Shown here one piece after another: positions 1-8,015 of a DNA stretch of 64,000 nt. The notes below the pieces were generated by a model. It was not told the origin of the DNA and did not search any database. It worked only from the letters and a program-made list of their open reading frames with translations. How positions within the stretch are numbered: position 1 is the stretch's first letter; every line of letters starts with the position of its first letter. The translations under genes and the position numbers were made by a program. The stretch comes from DATAFF01 sp963744915 (GTDB lineage: Bacteria; Pseudomonadota; Alphaproteobacteria; Rhizobiales; Aestuariivirgaceae): the NCBI GenBank assembly GCA_963744915.1, contig CAVUUY010000020.1, positions 62,001 through 126,000 on the forward strand, read 5' to 3'.

Positions 1-1
1 G

Positions 2-235
2 GTCGAGCAGGCGACGGGGGTGCGGATCATGCGCATCCTCGGCGACAGCCCTGCAGCGGCGGCAGGGCTCCAGCCCGGCGACCTCATCATTGCCCTCGAC
101 GGCCTGCCGGTGCTCGGCATCGACGATCTGCTCAGGGTCCTCGATCACGAGCGCATCGGGCGCAGCGTGCCGATCGTGGCGCTGCGCCGCGGCGAGCGGC
201 TGGACAGGACGGTGGCGCCGAACGAACGGCGCTGA
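2..235 (+). CDS. C-terminal PDZ domain of a trypsin-like/HtrA-type protein (partial)
   Basis: The frame is open from base 2, so the protein begins left of the window; 77 residues are visible. They form one PDZ domain: the segment SPAAAAGLQPGDLIIALDG, followed by a short helix and closing strands, is the usual carboxylate-binding PDZ pattern at the C terminus of periplasmic S1C (HtrA/DegP-like) proteases and of some site-2 proteases. No catalytic residue is visible, so the protease assignment rests only on the domain type. A convergent aminotransferase gene ends 6 bases downstream. Confidence 0.7.
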   Translation, partial: VEQATGVRIMRILGDSPAAAAGLQPGDLIIALDGLPVLGIDDLLRVLDHERIGRSVPIVALRRGERLDRTVAPNERR

Positions 236-241
236 TCCCGC

Positions 242-1627
242 TCAGGGGCGGCGCAGGCCTTCCTTGGTCACCCAAGCCTCGGTATCGGCCAAGGCGCGCT
301 CGTACATGTCGAACATCTCGTCGATCTCGCCGTCATTGATCACCAGCGGCGGGCACAGCGCCACGGAATCACCCAGCATGCGGCAGATCAGCCCGTGCTT
401 CTGGGCGAATTGGACGAACTGGAAGCCGACGCCATGCTTGGGATCGAAGGGGCGGCGGGTCGCCTTGTCGGCCACCATCTCGGCGGCCCCGATCAGGCCG
501 ACGCCGCGCACCTCGCCGACCAGCGGGTGGTCGGCAAGCCTGGCAAAGCGCGACTGGAAGGTCGGCGACACCGCGCGCACGTGGTCGACGATCCGGTCGC
601 GCTCGTAGATCTCGATCGTCTTAAGAGCCACGGCAGAAGCAACTGGATGGGCCGTGTAGGTATAGCCATGGCCGAATGTGCCGATCTTCTTCGATTGCTC
701 GAGCATCGCTTGGTAGAGATCCTCCTCGATGCTGATGGCACCGAGCGGGAAGTAGGCCGAAGTCAGGGCCTTGGCCAGGGACACCGAATCCGGATTGAGC
801 TTGAAGGTATCGGTGCCGAACCAATCGCCGGTGCGACCGAAGCCGCAGATCACCTCGTCGGCGATGAAGCGGATGTCGTAGCGCGCGAGAAGCGCCTCGA
901 TCCTGGCGAAATAACCCTTGGGCGGCAGGATGACGCCGCCGGCTCCCATCACCGGCTCGGCGATGAAGGCGGCGACCGTGTCCGGGCCTTCGCGGAGGAT
1001 CATTTCCTCGAGGTCGCGCACCATCCGCTCGGAGAACTGCTCCTCGCTCTCGCCCGGCTCGGCGAAGCGGTAGTAATGCGGGCAGGAGGTGTGGAGGATG
1101 TTCTTGATCGGCAGGTCGAAATCGGTGTGGACGCTCGGCAGGCCGGTCAGCGAGCCCGAGGCGACGGTGACGCCGTGATAACCCTTGATGCGCGAGATGA
1201 TCTTCTTCTTCTCATGGCGGCCAAGGGCGTTGTTGTAGTACCAGGTCAGCTTGACCTGCATGTCGTTGGCTTCCGATCCTGACGAGCAGAACAGGATCTT
1301 GGAGGCCTCGCAGGGCACCAGCTCCTTCAGCTTCTCCGACAGCTCGATGGCGAGGTCGTTCGACTTGTGGCCGAACAGGTGGGTGTAGGGAAGCCGCTGC
1401 ATCTGCCGGGTGGCGGCGTCGACCAGCTCGCGGTTGCCATAGCCGAGGGCGGTGCACCAGAGGCCGGCCAGGCCCTCGATGTAGCGCTTGCCGTCGCTGT
1501 CGAACACAAAGATGCCGCGCCCCTCCTCGAGCACCAGAGGCCCCATTTCACGATGGCGCTGAAGATTGGTGTAGGGATGAATGACGGTTTCGATATCGCG
1601 AACCGCAAGATTGGACAGCGGGGCCAT
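242..1627 (-). CDS. Class III aminotransferase (omega-amino acid/polyamine:pyruvate type)
   Basis: PLP-dependent fold-type I aminotransferase of 461 aa, the usual family length. Visible markers are the phosphate-binding SGSEAN near residue 117, Tyr150-His151 of KGYHG, Asp257 of IADEV that contacts the pyridine nitrogen, and the Schiff-base lysine Lys286 in SLAKALTS. The family moves a terminal amino group of omega-amino acids, beta-alanine, putrescine or similar amines to pyruvate; the exact donor cannot be read from sequence. The start at 1627 is preferred over an upstream in-frame ATG at 1675 because a GAGGAG ribosome site precedes it at good spacing and the homologous N terminus (MAPLSNL) begins there. 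It diverges from an amidase gene across 81 bases, so both may share a promoter region. No regulator is adjacent. Confidence 0.85.
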   Translation of the reverse strand: MAPLSNLAVRDIETVIHPYTNLQRHREMGPLVLEEGRGIFVFDSDGKRYIEGLAGLWCTALGYGNRELVDAATRQMQRLPYTHLFGHKSNDLAIELSEKLKELVPCEASKILFCSSGSEANDMQVKLTWYYNNALGRHEKKKIISRIKGYHGVTVASGSLTGLPSVHTDFDLPIKNILHTSCPHYYRFAEPGESEEQFSERMVRDLEEMILREGPDTVAAFIAEPVMGAGGVILPPKGYFARIEALLARYDIRFIADEVICGFGRTGDWFGTDTFKLNPDSVSLAKALTSAYFPLGAISIEEDLYQAMLEQSKKIGTFGHGYTYTAHPVASAVALKTIEIYERDRIVDHVRAVSPTFQSRFARLADHPLVGEVRGVGLIGAAEMVADKATRRPFDPKHGVGFQFVQFAQKHGLICRMLGDSVALCPPLVINDGEIDEMFDMYERALADTEAWVTKEGLRRP

Positions 1628-1708
1628 GAAAAACTCCTCAAGACTTGTGCGGTCGTGGGATAGTCTGTCCAGCACGCAAGATCAACGGGGCCCGCACGAA
1701 AGACTGCC

Positions 1709-3133
1709 ATGCAGGATGCCGACCTGATCCGCCTTCCGGCCCGAACCGTCGTCGATCTGCTCGCAAATGGCACGATCTCGCCCCTGGATTGCATCGACGT
1801 GCTGGAGCGTCGCATCGCGGCGGTCGACACCAAGGTCAATGCGCTCCCGGTGCTCTGTCTCGAGCGGGCTCGCGAGCGGGCGCGGCGGCTGATGCGGCAA
1901 CCGCCGGAACGGCGGGGACGGCTGGCCGGCCTGCCGCTGCCGATCAAGGATCTGACGGCGGTCGAGGGGGTGCGCACGACGCACGGCTCGACCATCTTCG
2001 CCACCGATGTCCCCCCCGCCTCGGACGTGCTGGTCGAGCATCTCGAGCGGCACGGCGCGGTGGTCTATGCCAAGTCGAACACGCCGGAATTCGGCGCCGG
2101 CGCCAACACTTTCAACGATGTTTTCGGGCGGACCCTCAATCCGTGGAATACCAGCCGGTCGGCGGCGGGCTCGTCGGGCGGCGCGGCGGTGGCGCTGGCG
2201 ACCGGAATGGCGTGGCTGGCGCATGGGTCCGACATGGGCGGCTCGCTGCGCAATCCGGCGAGCTTTTGCGGCGTCGTCGGGCTCAGGCCATCGCCCGGCC
2301 GGGTGGCACGGTCGCGCCGCGCGGCGCTCGGCGGCATGTTGTCGGTGGAGGGGCCGATGGCGCGCGACGTCGAAGATGTGGCGCTCCTGCTCGATGCGAT
2401 GGCTGGAGCCGAGCGGCGCGATCCGTTGTCGCTGCCGGCGGACGGCACCAGCTTCCTCGCTGCGGCGCGGGGCGGTCCACTGCCCCGCCGGGTGGCGTTC
2501 AGCCGCGATCTCGGGATCACGCCGGTCGAGCCCGAAGTCGCGAGGATGGTCGAGGCGGCGGCGCAGAAGCTCGCCGGCGCCGGCATCGTCGTCGAGGAAG
2601 CGCATCCCGATCTCGGCGAGGCGCATGACTGCTTCCAGGTGCTGAGGGCGCTGTCCTTCGCGACCGGGCTCAAGGATGTGTTCGAGGCGCATGGCGACCG
2701 GCTCAAGCCGGAGATCGTGTGGAATATCGAGAAGGGCCTCAAGCTTTCGGTCGAGGAGATCATCGCGGCGGAGCGGCAGCGGGTCGCCATGTTCGACCGC
2801 ACGGTTCAATTCTTCGAGACCTATGACCTGCTGCTGGCGCCGGCAACGATCACGGCGGCATTCCCGGTGGAGCAGCGCCATCTCGCGCACTGCAACGGCC
2901 ACAGCTTCGGCAATTACGTCGAATGGCTGGCCATCGCCTATGCGATCACGCTGGTCGCCTGCCCCGCCATCTCGATCCCGGCCGGCTTCACCAGCGAGGA
3001 GCTGCCGGTCGGGCTGCAGATCGTCGGGCCGCCGCAGGGCGAGGCAAAGTTGCTGCGCGGCGCCAAGCTGATGCAGGACATTCTCGATCTCGGAGCGATT
3101 ACCCCGATCGACCCCAGGGAGCCGCGGCGATGA
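1709..3133 (+). CDS. Amidase (amidase signature family)
   Basis: A 474-aa cytoplasmic hydrolase of the amidase signature family, which cleaves C-N amide bonds. The Ser-cisSer-Lys triad is complete: Lys80 in LPIKD, cis-Ser155 in AAGSSGG and nucleophile Ser179 in GSDMGGSLRNP. The C-terminal motif for substrate closure (CPAISIPAGF...LPVGLQIVG) is also present. The substrate is unknown. GatA is less likely because no GatB or GatC gene is near and the central region lacks GatA-specific features. Its stop overlaps the start of an acyl-CoA ligase (ATGA), so the two are probably translationally coupled; a plausible but unproven role is release of a carboxylic acid that the ligase then activates. The ribosome site is weak. 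Confidence 0.85.
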   Translation: MQDADLIRLPARTVVDLLANGTISPLDCIDVLERRIAAVDTKVNALPVLCLERARERARRLMRQPPERRGRLAGLPLPIKDLTAVEGVRTTHGSTIFATDVPPASDVLVEHLERHGAVVYAKSNTPEFGAGANTFNDVFGRTLNPWNTSRSAAGSSGGAAVALATGMAWLAHGSDMGGSLRNPASFCGVVGLRPSPGRVARSRRAALGGMLSVEGPMARDVEDVALLLDAMAGAERRDPLSLPADGTSFLAAARGGPLPRRVAFSRDLGITPVEPEVARMVEAAAQKLAGAGIVVEEAHPDLGEAHDCFQVLRALSFATGLKDVFEAHGDRLKPEIVWNIEKGLKLSVEEIIAAERQRVAMFDRTVQFFETYDLLLAPATITAAFPVEQRHLAHCNGHSFGNYVEWLAIAYAITLVACPAISIPAGFTSEELPVGLQIVGPPQGEAKLLRGAKLMQDILDLGAITPIDPREPRR

Positions 3134-4764
3134 TGGGATTGATGCAGGACTGGCCGCTGCTGGTTCACACCATTCTCGACCATGCCGCATGGCTCGGCCG
3201 GCGCGAGGTGGTGTCGCGAACCGTCGAGGGACCGGTTCATCGCTACAGCTATGGCGACCTCGAGCGTCGTGCCAGGATGATTGCCGGTGCCGGCGCGCAA
3301 CGACTCGGCATCGCCCCCGGCGATGTGGTCGGGACGATGGCATGGAACACCTACCGCCATGCCGAGATCTGGTACGGGCTCATGGGAATGGGCGCCGTCG
3401 TGCACACGATCAATCCGCGGCTGTTTGCCGACCAGCTGGCCTATATCATCAACCATGCCGAGGACCGCTGGCTGTTCCTCGACCTCACCTTCGTCAAGCT
3501 CCTCGAGGACCTCAGCCCGCGCCTGCCGAAGGTCAAGGGTTATATCGTCATGACCGACGAGAACCATATGCCGGCCTCGTCGCAGCTGCCCAATCTCCTC
3601 TGCTACGAAACGCTGCTCGCCGAGGGGGACCCGGCTTTCGCCTGGCCCAAGCTCGACGAGCGTACGGCCGCAGGCATCTGCTACACTTCGGGGACCACCG
3701 GCAATCCCAAGGGCGTCCTCTATTCGCACCGCTCGACGGTCCTGTGCGCGATGATGAACTGTGCCGGCGATGCGCTGGCGCTGGCAAGCCGCGACACGGT
3801 GATGCCAGTCGTGCCGATGTACCATGCCAATGCCTGGTCGCTGATCTTCGCTGCCCCGATGGCGGGGGCAAAGCTCGTGCTGCCGGGGCCGAAACTCGAC
3901 GGCGCGTCGCTCTATGAGCTGATCGTCGGCGAGCGGGTGACGTTCACGGCGGCGGTGCCGACGCTGTGGCTCGGGCTCCTCAATTTTCTCAACGCCAATC
4001 CCGCGCTCGCGGTGCCCGATCTCGAGCGGGTCGTGATCGGTGGCTCGGCCTGCCCGGAAGCGATGATGCGCACCTTCATCGAGCAGCATGGCACCGATGT
4101 CATCCATGCCTGGGGCATGACCGAGATGAGCCCGATCGGCTCGATCAACACGCCGCGCGGCGGGCTCGAGCAGCTCGATGCAGCGCAGCAATGGCAATTG
4201 AAGCTGAAGCAGGGCCGGCCGCAATATGGCGTCGAGATGAAGATCGTCGACGACGACGGCCGCGACCTGCCGCATGACGGCCAGACATTCGGCCGTCTCA
4301 AGGTAAGGGGGGTGGCGGTGGCGGCAGCCTATATGAAGGGCGAAGGCAGCGCGTCCTTCGATGCCGAGGGCTGGTTCGACACCGGCGATATCGCGACCAT
4401 CGACGAGAACGGTTACATGCAGATCACCGACCGGGCCAAGGACGTGATCAAGTCGGGCGGCGAATGGATCTCGTCGATCGATCTCGAGAACGCCGCCATG
4501 AGCTGCCCCGGCGTGGCGGAAGCGGCGGCAATCGGCCTGGCGCATCCGAAATGGGATGAAAGGCCGTTGCTGGTGATCGTGCCGAAAGGCGACGTGGCGG
4601 TGACGCGCGAGGGCGTGCTTGCCCATCTCAACGGCCGGATCGCCAAATGGTGGATGCCGGACGACGTCGTGTTCGTGGACGCGCTGCCGCACACCGCAAC
4701 GGGCAAGATCTCGAAGCTCGAGCTGCGTGAGCAGTTCAGGGACCATCGTCTGCCGACAGCGTAG
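3130..4764 (+). CDS. AMP-forming acyl-CoA ligase (DmdB/medium-chain fatty acid-CoA ligase like)
   Basis: A 544-aa member of the ANL superfamily that activates a carboxylate as an acyl-adenylate and transfers it to CoA. The P-loop YTSGTTGNPKG lies at residues 185-195, followed by the adenine motif HAWGMTEMSP, the hinge region GWFDTGD and the C-terminal catalytic lysine in TATGKISK. Overall order and spacing (MAWNTYRHAEIWYG, VVHTINPRL) match the 3-methylmercaptopropionyl-CoA or medium/long-chain acyl-CoA ligase group; the chain specificity is unknown. The start at 3130 overlaps the stop of the amidase by ATGA; longer upstream starts lie inside the amidase and have no family similarity. It is followed by a convergent hydrolase gene. 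Confidence 0.85.
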   Translation: MMGLMQDWPLLVHTILDHAAWLGRREVVSRTVEGPVHRYSYGDLERRARMIAGAGAQRLGIAPGDVVGTMAWNTYRHAEIWYGLMGMGAVVHTINPRLFADQLAYIINHAEDRWLFLDLTFVKLLEDLSPRLPKVKGYIVMTDENHMPASSQLPNLLCYETLLAEGDPAFAWPKLDERTAAGICYTSGTTGNPKGVLYSHRSTVLCAMMNCAGDALALASRDTVMPVVPMYHANAWSLIFAAPMAGAKLVLPGPKLDGASLYELIVGERVTFTAAVPTLWLGLLNFLNANPALAVPDLERVVIGGSACPEAMMRTFIEQHGTDVIHAWGMTEMSPIGSINTPRGGLEQLDAAQQWQLKLKQGRPQYGVEMKIVDDDGRDLPHDGQTFGRLKVRGVAVAAAYMKGEGSASFDAEGWFDTGDIATIDENGYMQITDRAKDVIKSGGEWISSIDLENAAMSCPGVAEAAAIGLAHPKWDERPLLVIVPKGDVAVTREGVLAHLNGRIAKWWMPDDVVFVDALPHTATGKISKLELREQFRDHRLPTA

Positions 4765-4794
4765 GAACGGACCGGGGCGGCCGTCATGCCTCGG

Positions 4795-5709
4795 TCAGGC
4801 CGGGACGTAGATGCCGTCGAGCGTGAGATCGCCGTCGGTCGCCACCTTGCCCTGCTCGACCAGATGCTCGACATGGGCGAGCGTCGAGAGGGCCGCCGCG
4901 CCGTGGAGGCGCGGGTCGACCGCGGCATAGATCCGGCCGACAATCGCAGCAATGGTCCGGTCGCCGATGCGGATGCGCTCCAGCACGGCGGCCTCGCGCA
5001 TCTGGCGGTGGGCGAGAATGGCGCGGACCAGGGGCTTCGGATCGGAGCGCCCGGGGCCGTGGCCGGGCCAGTATTGCCGGTCGGCGGTTTCGAGGAGGCG
5101 CCGCAACGAGGCCATGTACTGCGCCATGTGGCCGTCGGGCGGGGCGATGACGCTCGTTGCCCAAGCCATGACATGATCGCCGCTGAACAGCGCCTGCTCC
5201 TCCTCGAGCCGGAACGCCAGATGGTTCGAGGTGTGCCCCGGCGTGAAGACAGCGGTCAGGGTGAAGCCCGGCGCGGTCACGGCGGCGCCGTCGGCAAGGA
5301 CGATGTCGGGTCTGAAGTCGAGGTCGCCCGCGGCATCGAGCAGCGGGCCGCCGGCGCTGCGGGCCCGGGCCGCCCGGCCGCTGCCATGGGGCCCGTAAGC
5401 GGCAGTCGGGGCGCCGGTCAACGCTTTCAGGCGGCTGGCCAGGGGCGAATGGTCGCGATGGGTGTGGGTGACCAGTATGCGCGAGACGGTCTCGCCGGCG
5501 AGTGCGTCAACCAGGGCTGCCCAATGTGCGGCGTCGTCGGGACCGGGATCGATGACGGCGACCTCGCCCGTGCCGACGATATAGGTGTTGGTGCCGGTGA
5601 AGGTGAACGGCCCCGGATTGCCGCAGACCAGGCGGCGGACCAGCGGCGACAGCCGGTCGACCCGGCCGGGCACCGGGGCGAAGGCCGTATCGAACTCGAT
5701 CGCGTCCAT
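4795..5709 (-). CDS. MBL-fold metallo-hydrolase (LACTB2/glyoxalase II-like)
   Basis: A 304-aa metallo-beta-lactamase fold hydrolase. The zinc motif THTHRDHSP places His82, His84, Asp86 and His87 as metal ligands, and further His residues follow in FTPGHTSNH and SGDHVM. The N-terminal TGTNTYIVG and IDPGP are typical of this group, and the C-terminal winged-helix-like extension (residues 220-300) matches the LACTB2-like branch. Typical reactions are thioester or phosphodiester hydrolysis; the substrate is not evident. It is convergent with the acyl-CoA ligase and divergent from bioY across 68 bases. A role in acyl-CoA or thioester turnover would fit its neighbour but is only inference. Confidence 0.8.
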   Translation of the reverse strand: MDAIEFDTAFAPVPGRVDRLSPLVRRLVCGNPGPFTFTGTNTYIVGTGEVAVIDPGPDDAAHWAALVDALAGETVSRILVTHTHRDHSPLASRLKALTGAPTAAYGPHGSGRAARARSAGGPLLDAAGDLDFRPDIVLADGAAVTAPGFTLTAVFTPGHTSNHLAFRLEEEQALFSGDHVMAWATSVIAPPDGHMAQYMASLRRLLETADRQYWPGHGPGRSDPKPLVRAILAHRQMREAAVLERIRIGDRTIAAIVGRIYAAVDPRLHGAAALSTLAHVEHLVEQGKVATDGDLTLDGIYVPA

Positions 5710-5720
5710 GATGCTTCTGC

Positions 5721-5749
5721 TTGCCTCTTTGCGCTCATGCCAGTATAGC
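5721..5749 (+). promoter_or_regulatory. Candidate sigma-70-type promoter of bioY
   Basis: TTGCCT at 5721-5726 and TATAGC at 5744-5749 are separated by 17 bases and sit 28 bases before the bioY start, in the gap shared with the divergent MBL gene. No BirA, BioR or BioQ operator that I could recognise overlaps it. Confidence 0.35.
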
Positions 5750-5777
5750 GGGTAAATTGTCCACGGAGGGTGACATC

Positions 5778-6380
5778 ATGCGCGCTGGGAGTGAAGTGCT
5801 GGTCGATCGGGTGTGGCTCGGCGAGGGCCATGGCCGGTGGCTGCGAGGGGTGGTGCTGGCGGTCGCCGGCAGCCTGTTCGTGGCGGTGTGCGCCAAGATC
5901 AGGGTCGATATCGGTCCGGTGCCTCTGACCATGCAGACACTGGCCGTGCTGATGATCGGGGCGGCCTACGGCGCGCGGCTCGGGGCGGCGACGATGCTGC
6001 TCTATCTGGCGGAGGGGATGGCGGGGCTGCCGGTGTTTGCCGGACCGTCGCTGTTCGGCCTTGGCCATGTGCTGGGCCCGACCGGCGGCTATCTCATGAG
6101 CTACCCAATTGCGGCAGGGCTGGTCGGTTTCCTGGCGGAGCGGGGCTTCGACCGGAGCATTCCGCGGATGCTGGCGGCGACGCTGCTCGGGTCAGGGGTG
6201 ATCCTGGTTCTGGGCGTCCTGTGGCTGTCGTTATTTCTCGGCATCGAGAAGGCGGTCGCGGTGGGCCTGATGCCGTTCATCATCGGGGATGTGATCAAGG
6301 CGACGTTGGCGGCGCTGGCGTTTCCGATTGCCTGGACGTTCATCGGACGCGGCAAAGGAGACGCCGGGCAGCAACCCTGA
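5778..6380 (+). CDS. bioY: Biotin transporter BioY (ECF substrate-binding subunit)
   Basis: A 200-aa integral membrane protein with about six hydrophobic segments. The family landmarks are clear: VDIGPVPLTMQTLAVLMIGAAYG at residues 40-62, LYLAEGMAGLPVFAG and the GPTGGYLMSYPIAA motif that lines the biotin site. BioY captures biotin at the cytoplasmic membrane, alone or with the BioM/BioN energizing module, neither of which is in this window. The start at 5778 has a GGAGGG ribosome site 7 bases upstream; an earlier ATG at 5721 would add residues with no family similarity. A tRNA gene on the other strand follows directly. Confidence 0.93.
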   Translation: MRAGSEVLVDRVWLGEGHGRWLRGVVLAVAGSLFVAVCAKIRVDIGPVPLTMQTLAVLMIGAAYGARLGAATMLLYLAEGMAGLPVFAGPSLFGLGHVLGPTGGYLMSYPIAAGLVGFLAERGFDRSIPRMLAATLLGSGVILVLGVLWLSLFLGIEKAVAVGLMPFIIGDVIKATLAALAFPIAWTFIGRGKGDAGQQP

Positions 6381-6390
6381 TGAGGCGCGT

Positions 6391-6467
6391 TGGTCGGAGT
6401 GAGTGGATTCGAACCACCGACCCCCTGCTCCCGAAGCAGGTGCGCTACCAGGCTGCGCTACACTCCG
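6391..6467 (-). tRNA. tRNA-Pro, anticodon CGG
   Basis: Read on the minus strand, a 77-base cloverleaf with encoded CCA. The acceptor stem pairs CGGAGTG with CACTCCG, the D arm is GCGC...GCGC, the anticodon stem CCTGC/GCAGG holds loop TTCGGGA (anticodon CGG), and the T loop is TTCGAAT. It decodes CCG proline codons. Confidence 0.95.
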
Positions 6468-6577
6468 CCGAAGCGGCAGCATATAGCGTCGGCATCACTG
6501 CGCCGCAAGCGCTTCGCTGACGGGTGATTGCCGGCCGTGCCGGCAATCATTATGGTGCGCGCGCTTCGTCAAGCGAT

Positions 6578-6652
6578 TGGGGCGTAGCCAAGTGGTAAGG
6601 CAGCGGATTTTGATTCCGCCATACCCAGGTTCGAATCCTGGCGCCCCAGCCA
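6578..6652 (+). tRNA. tRNA-Gln, anticodon TTG
   Basis: A 75-base cloverleaf with encoded CCA. The acceptor stem is TGGGGCG/CGCCCCA with discriminator G, the anticodon stem GCGGA/TCCGC holds loop TTTTGAT (anticodon TTG), and the T arm contains GGTTCGAATCC. It reads CAA and, by wobble, CAG. It is divergent from tRNA-Pro, 110 bases away. Confidence 0.95.
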
Positions 6653-6691
6653 GGCCCGCGAATTTCTGACCGCCTTTCCCATTGCCGCTCA

Positions 6692-7588
6692 TCATTCCTG
6701 GAGGCGGGGCCCGGCGCGGGCTTCGCCGCGCCGCTCGATCAGGATGCGGGCGACAACCGCGGTCACGACGATTGTGCCGCCGAGCACGGTTTCGAAGCGC
6801 GGCACCTCGCCGGCGCCGACCCAGCCCCAAAACGCGCCGAGCGGGGCCTCGAGCGTGCCGATGAGGGCAGCAAGCGCCGAGGGGATCAGGGCCGAGCCGA
6901 TGACGTAGAACATGAGGCCGAGCGTCATCGGGCCAAGGCCGAAACCGGCGGCAACGGCAAGGTCACGGGCGTCGAGACCGAGGAGATCGCCGGCAAGCGG
7001 CAAGGCGATCAGCGCGCTCACAGCCGTCGCCAGGCCGGCGACGGGAAGCATCTCGACATCGCGGCTGCGGCGAACGGCAACCGTCATCAAGGCCATGGCC
7101 AGGGTGGCCAGCGCGGCCAAGCCGTCGCCGAGCTGCGGGCCGCCGGTGCTCGGGCCGACCATGACCCAGATGCCGAGCAGCACGAACGTGCTGGCAAGCA
7201 GCGTCACCGCCGAGGGCCGCTCGCCCGCCCACAGCCATGCCACGGCGGCAGTGAAGAACGGCATCGCGGCGTAAATCGTCATGGCATTGGCAATCGAGGT
7301 GTGCTGAAAGGCCGGAATGAACAGGGTGATGGCGGCAGCGGAAAGCAAGGTGATCGCCACACCCATGCGTCCTGTCCGGCGAATGACGGCGATGGTCTCA
7401 TTGCCGAACCGCCACAGGACGAAGAGGCCGATGAACAGCGTACCGAACAGGCCCCGCCAGAAGACGATGGTCCACATGTCGTATGGCAGCAGCCGTACGA
7501 ACAGCCCGCCGGACGACCAGGCTATCGCCGACAGAGACACCAATGCGATCCCGGTCAAACGCTGGCTTGCCGCCGCCTCGTCCTGCAT
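6692..7588 (-). CDS. EamA-type DMT-superfamily membrane transporter
   Basis: A 298-aa inner-membrane protein with about ten hydrophobic helices arranged as two EamA repeats (roughly residues 10-145 and 155-285). Short charged loops and conserved glycine/alanine-rich segments such as MTIYAAMPFFTAAVAWLWAGE mark the drug/metabolite transporter superfamily, which usually exports amino acids or other small metabolites. The start at 7588 (MQDEAAASQR) is chosen because everything upstream in frame is proline-rich, low-complexity and not family-like. The substrate is unknown. It lies downstream of a DUF1127 gene on the same strand with a 77-base gap. Confidence 0.85.
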   Translation of the reverse strand: MQDEAAASQRLTGIALVSLSAIAWSSGGLFVRLLPYDMWTIVFWRGLFGTLFIGLFVLWRFGNETIAVIRRTGRMGVAITLLSAAAITLFIPAFQHTSIANAMTIYAAMPFFTAAVAWLWAGERPSAVTLLASTFVLLGIWVMVGPSTGGPQLGDGLAALATLAMALMTVAVRRSRDVEMLPVAGLATAVSALIALPLAGDLLGLDARDLAVAAGFGLGPMTLGLMFYVIGSALIPSALAALIGTLEAPLGAFWGWVGAGEVPRFETVLGGTIVVTAVVARILIERRGEARAGPRLQE

Positions 7589-7665
7589 GGAAGCCCTTAT
7601 AGGGCGAGGAACCGCCGCGGGCGATGACGAATCAGGCTCCCGGGGCTGCGGCGGCCAGGTGGCCG

Positions 7666-7866
7666 TCACTGGCGTTGGACGGGGCGCTCGGTTGCCGTCC
7701 ATCCCAAATCCAAACGGCTCAGACCGATATCGGCAAGCATGTGGTCGTTGAGCGACTGGAGCAGGCGGCGGTCCCGCCCCTCCTTCAGGGCCAGGCGGGC
7801 ACGCGCTATCAGGTCGAGACTGAGGCGGACCCATTGGCTGGACGTCTCGGGGGATACTGAATGCAT
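7666..7866 (-). CDS. DUF1127 domain small protein
   Basis: A 66-aa basic protein whose C-terminal half (LLQSLNDHMLADIGLSRLDL) is the DUF1127/YjiS signature, a short Arg-rich helix motif common in Hyphomicrobiales. Some members bind RNA or affect phosphate and carbon regulation, but no specific role can be assigned here. Its upstream region, 149 bases shared with a divergent WYL regulator, contains two palindromes that could control both genes. Confidence 0.8.
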   Translation of the reverse strand: MHSVSPETSSQWVRLSLDLIARARLALKEGRDRRLLQSLNDHMLADIGLSRLDLGWTATERPVQRQ

Positions 7867-7914
7867 GGCGAAAATCTCCAGGTTGTCCGATTTGCCCGAC
7901 TATGGCTCATCCCT

Positions 7915-7972
7915 CCTGACAGCCTGCTGGCAGGAACCTGACACACTCCTGACACCGTGGTGGCAGGAGTGT
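7915..7972. promoter_or_regulatory. Two tandem 20-bp palindromes, candidate operators of the WYL regulator
   Basis: CCTGACAGCCTGCTGGCAGG at 7915-7934 and CCTGACACCGTGGTGGCAGG at 7948-7967 are 17/20 identical and start 33 bp apart, about three helical turns. The second is extended by outer arms ACACT/AGTGT, giving a 30-bp inverted repeat at 7943-7972. An extra half site CCTGACAC lies at 7937-7944. All sit between the DUF1127 gene and the yafY-like gene. Binding by the adjacent regulator is inferred from position and symmetry. Confidence 0.6.
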
Positions 7973-8015
7973 TGGTCTAAGGTGTCGCCTGATCGCGAAC
8001 AGGATCGTTAGGGAC

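Noticed and set aside
1709..3133. GatA subunit of the tRNA amidotransferase
   Set aside because: No gatB/gatC neighbours, and the partner gene is an acyl-CoA ligase; a general amidase is the safer call.
5744..5770. BioR/BirA-type operator upstream of bioY
   Set aside because: The bases after the putative -10 box (TATAGCGGGTAA) do not match the TTAT-N2-ATAA type box or a BirA dyad closely enough.
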